From Chitinivibrionia bacterium (GTDB lineage: Bacteria > Fibrobacterota > Chitinivibrionia > Chitinivibrionales > Chitinivibrionaceae): a DNA stretch of 46,564 nt. Location: positions 1 to 46,564 of the forward strand of contig WRAZ01000013.1 of assembly GCA_009779925.1 (NCBI GenBank). Reading direction: 5' to 3'. Both the position numbers and the translations under genes were made by a program. Shown one piece after another: positions 1-7,530 of this stretch. The number at the start of each line of letters is the position of its first letter. Positions within the stretch are counted from its first letter, which is position 1. Under the pieces are notes generated by a model. That model saw nothing but the letters and a program-made list of their open reading frames with translations. It did not search any database and had not been told where the DNA came from.

Positions 1-14
1 AAGCGAGGTGTATA

Positions 15-209
15 ATGGCTAATATTTTTTATACAATGCAAAAAAACAGTTATGATTTAACTGCAATTGATGTTTATAACGATTTGGCGAACTCGTATTT
101 TCCGACATACAAAGGAAGAATTTACGATAAAATAAATCTGCTGAACGACAAATATCGGCTTTACGGCGATATAAACAAGGCGTTGCAAGAAGCAAGGGAG
201 AGAGTGTAA
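15..209 (+). CDS. Small hypothetical protein
   Basis: A 64-residue soluble protein that I do not recognise. It has no signal peptide, membrane segment or cysteine. A purine-rich GAGGTG lies about 5 bases before the ATG, which supports this start. The stop is 3 bases before the next start, so the two genes are probably co-transcribed. The aromatic-rich first half and charged, probably helical C-terminus give no functional clue. The window edge hides what lies upstream. Confidence 0.6.
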   Translation: MANIFYTMQKNSYDLTAIDVYNDLANSYFPTYKGRIYDKINLLNDKYRLYGDINKALQEARERV

Positions 210-212
210 ATA

Positions 213-593
213 ATGGCAATAGAGCAACATCAAATCAGAACAGCGGAAAGTCAAAATATGTACGCAATAGAGCGCAATATCATAATAAATGACAGTTTAC
301 TGCCGTCCGCCGATGAATTGTCAAAATTGGCGCAAATAGACGTGTCTATTGTTAAATGGCTGATGGATAAAGCGGATATTGAGCAGGAAATCAGAAAAAA
401 GGTAACTTTGGAAGGAATAACGCTTGCTAAAAATTCTATGTGGATTGCTTTTTCAATAATACTGCTTGCTATGGCTATATCTGTTATTTTCGCCCTTGTA
501 GGAAACGAGTATTTAGGAATAGCGTTTAGTGTTATTTCTGTAATCGTATTCGTTCAAGCATTTCTGAGATTCGGTCGCAATCAAAAGCAGTAG
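213..593 (+). CDS. Hypothetical two-helix membrane protein
   Basis: 126 residues of unknown function. The first 70 residues are polar and helical. Residues from about 76 to 118 form two hydrophobic segments separated by a short GNEY loop, followed by a basic tail. This is the architecture of a small inner-membrane protein with a cytoplasmic N-terminal domain. It starts 3 bases after the preceding gene, suggesting a two-gene operon. No family motif is visible. Confidence 0.6.
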   Translation: MAIEQHQIRTAESQNMYAIERNIIINDSLLPSADELSKLAQIDVSIVKWLMDKADIEQEIRKKVTLEGITLAKNSMWIAFSIILLAMAISVIFALVGNEYLGIAFSVISVIVFVQAFLRFGRNQKQ

Positions 594-631
594 GCGGATA
601 TTTGGGCTGGCAGCCCCCGCCCCTATAAAAC

Positions 632-802
632 GCAATCGTCTGGAATCTAATCAACCAATCAGGCAGATACGTCGCCAACGGCACATACCTAATCATTGTA
701 GAGACGCAAACGTATGTTCGTGGAGCGGAGCGTAATCAATGCCTTGCGTCTCCCAACGGTCGAAGATTTTCGTATTCTGCGAGGATTGGGGTAAGTAGGT
801 AA
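632..802 (+). pseudogene. Orphan fragment of secretion/sorting C-terminal domain
   Basis: Reading from GCA at 632 to TAA at 800-802 gives an open stretch that matches the last ~45 residues of the two exoproteases at 34343-37513 and 37590-40703. Shared motifs are IVWNL, GRYVANGTYLI, GRRF, YSARIGV and a terminal Arg-stop. An in-frame stop lies just upstream and there is no start codon, so this is a broken remnant. Compared with the intact copies it has an in-frame replacement at about 704-757, bounded by the 9-bp inverted repeat GAGACGCAA/TTGCGTCTC. Its left edge is the GC-rich palindromic stretch at 604-624, at the same place where protease 2 carries a palindrome. Confidence 0.75.
701..752. 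repeat. 52-bp element with 9-bp inverted termini inside CTD remnant
   Basis: GAGACGCAA at 701-709 and TTGCGTCTC at 744-752 are exact inverted repeats. The enclosed bases stay in frame with the sorting-domain remnant and replace the short AIGIS stretch of the intact copies. The GTAGAGAC edge resembles the palindrome at 40732-40755 (AGAGACAAGGC/GCCTTGTCTCT), so the two may be relatives. Confidence 0.6.
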
Positions 803-823
803 GGAATTTTCGGTTATTTGTAA

Positions 824-853
824 AGGCAGACCTATGTGTCTGCCTTTTTTTTG
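824..853 (+). terminator. Rho-independent terminator
   Basis: AGGCAGAC (824-831) pairs with GTCTGCCT (838-845) around a six-base loop and is followed by eight T residues. It would end transcription through the orphan sorting-domain fragment. The remaining bases to 953 hold nothing I can identify. Confidence 0.8.
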
Positions 854-953
854 CATTTTCTTGCAGGTGTACCGAGAAAAGTCGGTAAAAATGTGGTTTT
901 TTCACGGTATAAGTGTAAAAACTTGCAAAATAGCGAGGTTTTTTGCTTTGTTC

Positions 954-1205
954 TCAAAACCCCAGCTCTTTGGCTACCTCGTTCATTTGTTTTTCTACTA
1001 AAATTTTTCTTCGTTTTTCTGCGCAGTTTACTTTCACGCCGAAATATGACGGGCAAAAATCGACTGCAACGGCGATTACAAATGCTACTCCCATAACGGC
1101 GGAGAAAATTTTTACGGTGTTATTGGGAATAGAAAAAGTCGTTATCGCAAAAACTGTGGCGATTATCAGCATTCGGAGTATTCGGTCTTTTTTTTCGGCG
1201 GTCAT
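954..1205 (-). CDS. DUF2892-like small inner-membrane protein
   Basis: 83 residues with two hydrophobic segments (about 11-27 and 32-48) followed by a CPSYFGVKV motif and a basic tail. The N-terminal KKDRILRML, two helices and CP-x-Y-x-x-G pattern are the hallmarks of the DUF2892 (YgaP-type transmembrane) family, whose function is poorly known. Its ATG directly abuts the stop codon of the chorismate mutase gene, so translational coupling is likely and it would be the last gene of the rnf transcript. Confidence 0.65.
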   Translation of the reverse strand: MTAEKKDRILRMLIIATVFAITTFSIPNNTVKIFSAVMGVAFVIAVAVDFCPSYFGVKVNCAEKRRKILVEKQMNEVAKELGF

Positions 1206-1961
1206 TTATTTGGCGCGGGCAAAAAGATATTTCAGTTCCCCCTCCTTAGTGAGCGGGATTATTGTGTTTTCGTAGAAATTTCCGATTAAGTACGAGTCGA
1301 TTTTTTTTCGCAGTTTTGAGGTGTAAGCGTCTTGGATTTTGTCGCATTTTTCTTGAACTCGCAGAATTATTTTCTCCTCGACTTCTTTGCGGGTCAGCAT
1401 TGCCATTACGGCTTCTTTATCGTTTGCTTTTACCGCTTCTTTGTAGGCGGGCGGATTAGACAGAAATTTGCTTTCGGCAACATAAAAAGAGCCGTAGTGT
1501 ATTCGCTTTGAAACGGCTACCAGCGCCGAAATATCCGCTTCCGCCGTGCTTCCGTATTCGCCGTCGTCGCCATTTTCGCAGGAATTGTTTATAAACGACA
1601 AATAATGCGCTTTAACTTTATCGGTTATGTTTATTTCGCTTAAAATATCTTTGGTAAAATTCTCTTTGTTTTGGACGATATTCGCGTTTATCGGCAGAGT
1701 GGTATCGTGGAAAAAAGGTTTTTCTTCGGCGACGGTGAATTTTCCGAGTTGCGCAAAAATCTGCTCGATTTGCTTGTGCATATAGTCAAGCGGAGAAAAG
1801 GCACAGGGGGAGAGGGTGTTTTTTATAAGAACTTTGTCGGTCGAGTAAACGGGCGAATTTTTTTTGTATTGCATACGGTCAAGAATTCGCGAAATTATTG
1901 TTTCTTCCATCGACTCCAAACGGTCGGCTATTTGCATAAGGTCAAAGTTATTCATAATCAT
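1206..1961 (-). CDS. aroQ: Chorismate mutase, eukaryotic (yeast/plant) type
   Basis: A 251-residue enzyme predicted to convert chorismate to prephenate for phenylalanine and tyrosine synthesis. It aligns by eye with the monofunctional all-helical mutases of fungi and plants (Aro7p/CM1). Visible motifs are an N-terminal LESMEETIISRILDR block, a DYMHKQIEQI helix, PFF, a DGEYGS segment, the ALVAVSKRIHYG signature and a C-terminal IPLTKEGELKYL. That length and pattern differ from the ~90-residue AroQ domains usual in bacteria. The start at 1961 is preceded by AAGGAAAG at good spacing; an upstream extension would overlap rnfB. It begins 20 bases after rnfB and is presumably co-transcribed. Feedback control as in yeast cannot be judged from sequence alone. 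Confidence 0.9.
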   Translation of the reverse strand: MIMNNFDLMQIADRLESMEETIISRILDRMQYKKNSPVYSTDKVLIKNTLSPCAFSPLDYMHKQIEQIFAQLGKFTVAEEKPFFHDTTLPINANIVQNKENFTKDILSEINITDKVKAHYLSFINNSCENGDDGEYGSTAEADISALVAVSKRIHYGSFYVAESKFLSNPPAYKEAVKANDKEAVMAMLTRKEVEEKIILRVQEKCDKIQDAYTSKLRKKIDSYLIGNFYENTIIPLTKEGELKYLFARAK

Positions 1962-1981
1962 AAAAATTGCTTTCCTTGCTC

Positions 1982-3019
1982 TTACGAATAATAACTTGCG
2001 TTTTTGCTTGAACGGGAAATATCGCCGTGCGCAAGGGAGCCCCAAACTCTTATTGCTCTTATTTCGCAGGATGAAATACAACGTCCGCAACCTATACACA
2101 AATTTTTGTTTACACTGTGGCGTTTGCCCTTTTCTCCGACAATTGCTCCTTTTACGGGGCAGATTTCTACGCATTTTCCGCAACCGTTGCATTGCATATC
2201 AATATTTACTGTAGGGCGACCTTTTGCCAAATCTGTGAAGCTGTTTGAGGGGCATTTTTTCATTGCAAGTATAAAGTTTTCACTTGTTTTATAATTAAGT
2301 TTAGGCAAATTGTTTTCCATTTCTATGGCGTTTGGATCGACCACCGCTTTTATGCAAATTGTGCAACCTGTGCAACCGACTGAACAGCACGACCTTACGT
2401 TTGCGCCTCTGTTGTGGTTGTTGCAAGCCAAAAATATTTTTTGCGAATCGGGCGTAATATCTATAAGGTCTCGCGGGCAAGACGCTACGCAGGCAACGCA
2501 ACCGCAACATTTTTCGTTGTCCACAACGGCTATTTGGTTTTTGTTTATTGAAATAGCGCCAAATGGGCAGGCGGCTACGCAATTTCCGAAACCAAGACAG
2601 CCGAAACTGCATTCTTTTGAGCCTCCCGCTACTAAAACAGCGGCAAAACAATCATTAATTCCGTCGTAAATTGCTCGTTCCTTTGCCTCTGCTCTTCCGC
2701 CTTTGCAACGAATTTTGGCAGTTTTCGGCACAATCTGACCCGTGGATTGGCTTCCTGTAATATTTGCTATTTCGCTTGCGACATTAGCTCCTCCGGGAGG
2801 GCAACCGTTTGTTTTTGCGCTTGCGTCGGAAGCGGCAAGCGCTTCGGCAAATGCTTTGCAACCTGCAAATCCGCAGGCGCCGCAGTTAATTCCGGGGAGA
2901 ACCGAAAGAATTTTTTTTACTTTCACGTTTTCTTCGACATAAAATTTTTTATCGGCGAAAACCATAATAATCGCGAGTATTAAGGCAAGTGTGGTAAAAG
3001 CTAAAATAGTCGTAAACAT
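1982..3019 (-). CDS. rnfB: Rnf electron transport complex subunit B
   Basis: 345 residues: the iron-sulfur subunit that takes electrons from reduced ferredoxin. An N-terminal membrane helix (4-21) anchors it. The RnfB-type cluster site follows (C46, C49, C54, C73), then several ferredoxin-like modules. The first module has canonical CxxCxxxCP-like motifs (CLGFGNCVAACP, CCGCVACVASCP). The second, from about residue 215, looks degenerate: CTGCTIC is followed by Val instead of the fourth Cys, and the partner motif keeps only KKCP. A third, C-terminal module (CNGCGKCVEICP, CIGCGRCISSC) makes the protein longer than enterobacterial RsxB. Last of the rnfCDGEAB series; rnfA ends one base upstream of its start. 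Confidence 0.95.
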   Translation of the reverse strand: MFTTILAFTTLALILAIIMVFADKKFYVEENVKVKKILSVLPGINCGACGFAGCKAFAEALAASDASAKTNGCPPGGANVASEIANITGSQSTGQIVPKTAKIRCKGGRAEAKERAIYDGINDCFAAVLVAGGSKECSFGCLGFGNCVAACPFGAISINKNQIAVVDNEKCCGCVACVASCPRDLIDITPDSQKIFLACNNHNRGANVRSCCSVGCTGCTICIKAVVDPNAIEMENNLPKLNYKTSENFILAMKKCPSNSFTDLAKGRPTVNIDMQCNGCGKCVEICPVKGAIVGEKGKRHSVNKNLCIGCGRCISSCEIRAIRVWGSLAHGDISRSSKNASYYS

Positions 3020-3685
3020 TTATCCTCCTATCGACATTCCTGTAAAACCCAAAAACGCAATCGCCATAAGTCCTGCGGCAATCAGCGATATAGGCAAGCC
3101 TTCAAGCGCTTTGGGAACATTGGCAAATTCGAGCCGTTCTCTTATCCCCGCCATAAGAACGATTGCAAGCGTGAAGCCTACTCCCGACATAAATGAATGT
3201 ACAATCGCTCCGTGAAATTGGAAGATTTCGCCTGTAAATTGATTTACTTGCACGTTAAGCAACGCCACGCCCAAAATAGCGCAGTTTGTCGCCATCAGGG
3301 GTAAAAATACTCCCAAAGATTCGTAAAGCATCGGAGAAAATTTTTTCAACATCATTTCTACGACTTGGGTGAACGCCGCAATAATCAAAACAAAGGAAAT
3401 GGTTTGAAAATATTCCATACCGTTTGTTGTAATTCCCCCGCCTATTCGCATTTGTGTTTCAGGGTCGATAATCATTGGCTTAAGAATAAATTCGTTAAAC
3501 GGGTAAGCGAACAGCGTTGAGCCGACCATAACAAATGTAACGGAAAGCCCCATTCCTAAAGCGGTCGACAGCTTTTTTGATACACCGAAAAACGGGCACA
3601 AACCCAAGAACCTCGACAAAACGAAATTCGAGATAAATATGGCGCCGATTGATATTTGCATAAAAACTACAAGCATTTCACTCAT
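3020..3685 (-). CDS. rnfA: Rnf complex subunit A (integral membrane)
   Basis: 221 residues, six predicted membrane helices, homologous to RnfE and to NqrE/NqrD. The segment with SNFVLSRFLGLCPFFGVSK is the Cys-bearing signature of RnfA, where paired half-helices of RnfA and RnfE hold an iron-sulfur centre in the membrane. It is somewhat longer than the common ~193 residues because of an insertion (about 80-100, GGGITTNGMEY region) in a loop. The gene overlaps rnfE by 4 bases and directly precedes rnfB. Confidence 0.95.
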   Translation of the reverse strand: MSEMLVVFMQISIGAIFISNFVLSRFLGLCPFFGVSKKLSTALGMGLSVTFVMVGSTLFAYPFNEFILKPMIIDPETQMRIGGGITTNGMEYFQTISFVLIIAAFTQVVEMMLKKFSPMLYESLGVFLPLMATNCAILGVALLNVQVNQFTGEIFQFHGAIVHSFMSGVGFTLAIVLMAGIRERLEFANVPKALEGLPISLIAAGLMAIAFLGFTGMSIGG

Positions 3686-4281
3686 TTTGCACCTCTCAAT
3701 TTAATGTGATTTATTATAGCCAATACTAACGCAATTGAGAAGAACCCGCCAGGCGCTAAAATAAATATTGTCATAGGTGAAAAATCGGGGATAACCGTTA
3801 GTCCGAGCAATCTGTTTGCGCCCAAAAATTCGCGAATGGCGCTTACGACCACAATCGCCAGAGTGTAGCCTATCCCCATAACAAGCCCGTCGGTTATTGA
3901 CGGGAACACGGGATTTTTTGCGGCAAACGACTCGGCTCTTGCAAAAATTATACAATTTACGACAATCAGCGGAATAAATATCCCCAAACTTGTGTTGAGT
4001 TCGGGAGAATATGCCTTAATAAGCAGTTCAATCACGGAAACAAAAGTCGCAATAATTACAATATAGCAGGGAATTCGCACTTTGGCGGGGATTAAATTTC
4101 TGAAAAGCGAAATTATAGTATTTGAACCGATAAGCACTGCCGTTGTCGCTACGCCCATTCCTATCCCGTTTTGGACGGAAGTGCTTACGCCGAGCGTCGG
4201 ACAAAGCCCAAGTCCCAATATCAGTATGGGATTTTCTTTTATAACGCCTCTTTTTAGTTCTTGTATGAATTTATTGAACAT
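3682..4281 (-). CDS. rnfE: Rnf complex subunit E (integral membrane)
   Basis: 199 residues with about six membrane helices. The N-terminal motif NPILILGLGLCPTLGVS is the RnfE/NqrD signature containing the membrane cluster cysteine, complementary to RnfA. It starts inside the end of rnfG (11-base overlap) and overlaps rnfA by 4 bases, the tight packing typical of this operon. It is part of the ion-pumping core that couples ferredoxin:NAD oxidoreduction to Na+ or H+ export; the ion cannot be deduced here. Confidence 0.95.
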   Translation of the reverse strand: MFNKFIQELKRGVIKENPILILGLGLCPTLGVSTSVQNGIGMGVATTAVLIGSNTIISLFRNLIPAKVRIPCYIVIIATFVSVIELLIKAYSPELNTSLGIFIPLIVVNCIIFARAESFAAKNPVFPSITDGLVMGIGYTLAIVVVSAIREFLGANRLLGLTVIPDFSPMTIFILAPGGFFSIALVLAIINHIKLRGAK

Positions 4282-4984
4282 CAGTTTCGTCCTCCGTTAA
4301 ATCTTCGGCGTACGGCTCTTTGTTTGGCTGTGAATATTTGTTTACAGCAAGCAAAGCCATAAGTTTTTGCGCTCTTGCCGAAAGTTCTTCTTTTATCACT
4401 CTGACAGTTATTGTCGAGCCTGTGATAAGCGTAATTTCGTTTTTTCTCAGCAAATCGTCTCTTTGCGAGGCGGATAATTTGTGCCATTCGTTGCTTGTTC
4501 TGTTAATGCTTATAGGTTTTGTCGCCAAAATTCCTCTGAATTGCTCGCCAAACCAAGGCGTATTATCTTCGCTTCTTCGGAACGGAAACCAAGTGCCCGA
4601 AGCGGCTTCTGTTATTCTTGCTCCAAGACCGGGGGTTTCGGTTTGGCTTATTATGGAAAGTCCTTTAATTTTGCCGTCCAAATCTATACCGCAAATAAAT
4701 CTTATTATGCCCGAATAGCCGCGCGTTTCCCCTATAAATGCGTATCCTATGGCATTGCCGTCTTTGTCGTATTCTCTCCAAAATTCACCGAAGCCGTCGA
4801 GCGTGTCCGTCTTTGCGTTTGCGCCGTATGACAAAACATTTCTAAGCGATGCCTGTTCTGCTTTGTTTTCGTTGTCCTTAATTATCTGATATGTTTTTTG
4901 ATGGACGGAGCTTATCGTTAATGCCGCGATAAACGAGAAAAACAAAATAGCCAATATCATTTTAACAGAGTTGCTTTTAATCAT
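4271..4984 (-). CDS. rnfG: Rnf complex subunit G (covalent FMN)
   Basis: 237 residues. An N-terminal membrane helix (8-26) is followed by an FMN-binding domain. The TPGLGARI stretch (117-124) and the flavinylation-type motif S190-T-I-T193 are visible; T193 would carry FMN by phosphoester bond. The usual motif is S(T)GAT, so here the two middle residues are T-I. The acidic C-terminal tail (from about 217) overlaps the rnfE start. Flavinylation by an ApbE-type enzyme would be needed, but none is encoded in the window. Confidence 0.93.
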   Translation of the reverse strand: MIKSNSVKMILAILFFSFIAALTISSVHQKTYQIIKDNENKAEQASLRNVLSYGANAKTDTLDGFGEFWREYDKDGNAIGYAFIGETRGYSGIIRFICGIDLDGKIKGLSIISQTETPGLGARITEAASGTWFPFRRSEDNTPWFGEQFRGILATKPISINRTSNEWHKLSASQRDDLLRKNEITLITGSTITVRVIKEELSARAQKLMALLAVNKYSQPNKEPYAEDLTEDETDVQ

Positions 4985-6045
4985 TTTTTACCTCCTGTGC
5001 CGTAAACTTTCGGTCTGACGTATCTGTCTATGAGCGGGGTCAGCAAGTTCATAAATAAAATTGCATAAGACGCTCCCTCGGGATAGCCGCCGAACGAGCG
5101 TATGAGAACTGTTATAACGGCGCAACCCGCCGCAAAAAGCGCCTGCCCTTTTATGGTTATCGGTGTGGTTGTCATATCGGTAATCATAAAGAATGCCGCC
5201 AAAAATATTCCGCCCGAAAGTATGTGGAAAGTCGGAATTGTAAGCGCCGTCGCGTTGAAAAGGCTGGCGTTGCTTCCCGAAAATAGCCAATAAATCAAAA
5301 ATATGCCGCCTATATATATTAAAGGTACAATCGGGTGTATAACTTTTCTTAATATCAAATAAATTCCGCCCAAAAGAAGAGCAAAAGCCGATGTTTCACC
5401 GATAGTTCCGCCGACATTTCCCCAAAATAGAGGTACGAGCGCTTCTTGTAAAACTTGCAGGTTAATGCCTGCATTCTGCAAAATATTGAGCGCGGCAAGC
5501 GGTGTTGCCTCCGAAATTCCGTCTATTGCTATGGCGCTTGATACGGTATCAAGTTTAAAGCCCGACAAATGTATGTTTACAAATCCTCCCGAAACATTTT
5601 GTGCGAAAATGCTGCCTGTCATAGCCGCAGGATACGACGCCATCAAAAACGCGCGACCTGCAAGCGCGGGGTTTATGAAGTTGCACCCCAAACCTCCGAA
5701 TGCCATTTTTGCAACGCCGATAGCAAAAACCGTTCCGACAATAACTAAAAGCGGACTTATTGCAACAGGCAGGTTAAACGCTAAAAGAATTCCCGTAATA
5801 ACTGCGCTTAAATCGCCTATCGAAGTTTTTCTTTTCATCATAAATACCGATATAATATGTTCGGTTATTACGGCGGTGGCAACTGCCAAGAGCGTAATAA
5901 AAAGCGCTCTTACCCCAAAAAACATTACTGCTCCAACCATTGCAGGCATAAGCGCAATAATCACGTCGAGCATAATTTTTGGCACCGTGCGGCTGTTTCT
6001 TATATGCGGCGAAGACGAAATATGTAGTAAATTAACCTCTGTCAT
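4981..6045 (-). CDS. rnfD: Rnf complex subunit D (covalent FMN, membrane)
   Basis: 354 residues with eight to ten membrane helices, homologous to NqrB. The start at 6045 (MTEVNLL) is chosen because AGGGAAAA lies just upstream and the gene then begins one base after the rnfC stop; a longer reading would run into rnfC. The flavinylation site is in IDGISEATPL, with Thr181 as the expected FMN attachment. Family members usually have SGAT, here SEAT. The GGTIGETSA motif is characteristic. It overlaps rnfG by 4 bases. Confidence 0.94.
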   Translation of the reverse strand: MTEVNLLHISSSPHIRNSRTVPKIMLDVIIALMPAMVGAVMFFGVRALFITLLAVATAVITEHIISVFMMKRKTSIGDLSAVITGILLAFNLPVAISPLLVIVGTVFAIGVAKMAFGGLGCNFINPALAGRAFLMASYPAAMTGSIFAQNVSGGFVNIHLSGFKLDTVSSAIAIDGISEATPLAALNILQNAGINLQVLQEALVPLFWGNVGGTIGETSAFALLLGGIYLILRKVIHPIVPLIYIGGIFLIYWLFSGSNASLFNATALTIPTFHILSGGIFLAAFFMITDMTTTPITIKGQALFAAGCAVITVLIRSFGGYPEGASYAILFMNLLTPLIDRYVRPKVYGTGGKK

Positions 6046-6046
6046 T

Positions 6047-7417
6047 TTATTTTCCCTGCTTGGTTGATGATTTTTTAGCGTTTTCGCGAATGATAGCGTC
6101 TTTCGCAAAACGAATTTTATGCAAAATGTTTACCTTTGACGGGCAAAGATATGAGCAACATCCGCACTCCATACAATCTCTGATGTTGTTTGCTATAGCC
6201 TGTTCAAGCATAAGTTTTCGGGAATATTTTGCAAGTATCGAGGGAACAAGCCGCGCAGGACATTTACTTACGCAAAGTCCGCAGTTAATGCAGTTGTTTT
6301 CGCACATTCCGGGAGAAGATTTGCTCAAAACCAAAAGTCCCGATGTCTGTTTCATAACGGGAACATCCAGCGATGACAGCGAAACGCCCATCATAGGACC
6401 GCCCATAATAACTTTTTTTGTGTTTGTAAAGTCGGTTTGGCAATATTCTAAAATTTCACGAACGCTTGTTCCTACAGGAATAAGATAATTTCCCGGTCTT
6501 TTTACGCCGTCGCCCGTTATTGTGATAATTCTTTCGGTAAGCGGAATTCCCAGCACTACTGCGTTGTAAGCGGCTACGGTAGATGCCACGTTTTGCACTA
6601 CGCAACCTGCGTCCGAAGTTAGCTTACCGCTCGGGATTTCTCGTTTCAGAACCGCATAAACCAATTGTTTTTCGCCGCCTTGCGGGTATTTTGTTCTGAG
6701 TGCAACGACTTTTATATCACGGAATTCCGTGTTTGGGGCAGTTAAGCGCTTAAGCGAAGCAATCGCTTCTGGCTTGTTTTTTTCTATTGCAATAAAGACT
6801 TTTTGTACGCCTAATATTTTTTGAAATATTTTTGTTCCGTTAAGAAGTTTCTCTTGACGGTCTAACATAAGGCGATGGTCGTTTGTAAGATACGGTTCGC
6901 ATTCGGCGGCGTTAATTATGAGTGCGTCTATAGTTTTGTCGGGCGGCGGCGAAAGTTTTACGTGCGCAGGAAACCCTGCACCGCCCATTCCCACAATTCC
7001 GCAGTCCTTTATTCTTGCGATTAAGGTTTGCGGCGCCTGAGTTTTCCAGTTTTTTATAGGTTCAAAGCGATGCTCTTCGTTTTGGTCGTCGCTTAAAATT
7101 TCTATTCCCGCAATCGACTGTCCTGACGCGTGCGGAAAAATTCCCACAGTATTGACAACACCCGAAACGGATGAAAATACAGGAGAAGAAACGTGTCCGT
7201 CCGCTTCGGCAAGGCATTGTCCTTTTGCAACTTTATCGCCTTTTTTCACGATTACCTTTGCAGGAGTTCCTATGTGCATTACAGTCGGAATGATGACTTT
7301 TTGCGGCAGAGGATATCTTTCGATAGTCAAGCCTTGAGTTGCATCTTTATTATGTGGGGGGTGAATTCCGCCCGGAAAAGTATATCTTCTAAACAATATA
7401 TTACTTCTGACCTCCAT
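6047..7417 (-). CDS. rnfC: Rnf complex subunit C (NADH/FMN, 2[4Fe-4S])
   Basis: 456 residues; the soluble subunit that reacts with NAD(H). The N-terminus RRYTFPGGIHPPHNK is the standard RnfC opening, supporting the start. A biotinyl/lipoyl-like barrel follows, then the nucleotide/FMN-binding segment with GMGGAGFPAHVK and INAAECEPYL, an SLBB domain, and two 4Fe-4S motifs near the C-terminus (CINCGLCVSKCP and CMECGCCSYLCP). First gene of rnfCDGEAB, the order of clostridial and Thermotoga-type clusters. The 113-base gap to the divergent acyltransferase gene must hold both promoters. Confidence 0.95.
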   Translation of the reverse strand: MEVRSNILFRRYTFPGGIHPPHNKDATQGLTIERYPLPQKVIIPTVMHIGTPAKVIVKKGDKVAKGQCLAEADGHVSSPVFSSVSGVVNTVGIFPHASGQSIAGIEILSDDQNEEHRFEPIKNWKTQAPQTLIARIKDCGIVGMGGAGFPAHVKLSPPPDKTIDALIINAAECEPYLTNDHRLMLDRQEKLLNGTKIFQKILGVQKVFIAIEKNKPEAIASLKRLTAPNTEFRDIKVVALRTKYPQGGEKQLVYAVLKREIPSGKLTSDAGCVVQNVASTVAAYNAVVLGIPLTERIITITGDGVKRPGNYLIPVGTSVREILEYCQTDFTNTKKVIMGGPMMGVSLSSLDVPVMKQTSGLLVLSKSSPGMCENNCINCGLCVSKCPARLVPSILAKYSRKLMLEQAIANNIRDCMECGCCSYLCPSKVNILHKIRFAKDAIIRENAKKSSTKQGK

Positions 7418-7530
7418 AAAAAATTTGTATAAAATTGCACAAATTTATATAAAAATTCGCATAAAAATACTTTTTGGGCATATACATATAGTATCTTTTC
7501 GTAAAAAAAGCAAAAAAAAGGCGGAAATAT
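7418..7530. promoter_or_regulatory. Divergent promoter region, rnf / acyltransferase
   Basis: A 113-base AT-rich spacer between divergent starts. On the plus strand ATATAGTATCTTTT (7486-7499) lies about 31 bases before the ATG. A nearly identical ATATAGTATTTT occurs at similar distance before the radical SAM gene (20065) and the methyltransferase gene (33054-33043, minus), so it may be a -10 element. No convincing -35 is seen. GGCGG before the ATG at 7531 is the ribosome site. Confidence 0.4.

Noticed and set aside
701-752. CRISPR repeat or IS element
   Set aside because: Only one unit with short inverted ends is present; no array spacing, no transposase and no target duplication are visible.
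1962-2192. N-terminal extension of the chorismate mutase
   Set aside because: The frame stays open into rnfB, but the extension is a shadow of rnfB coding sequence; the ribosome site and homology both begin at 1961.
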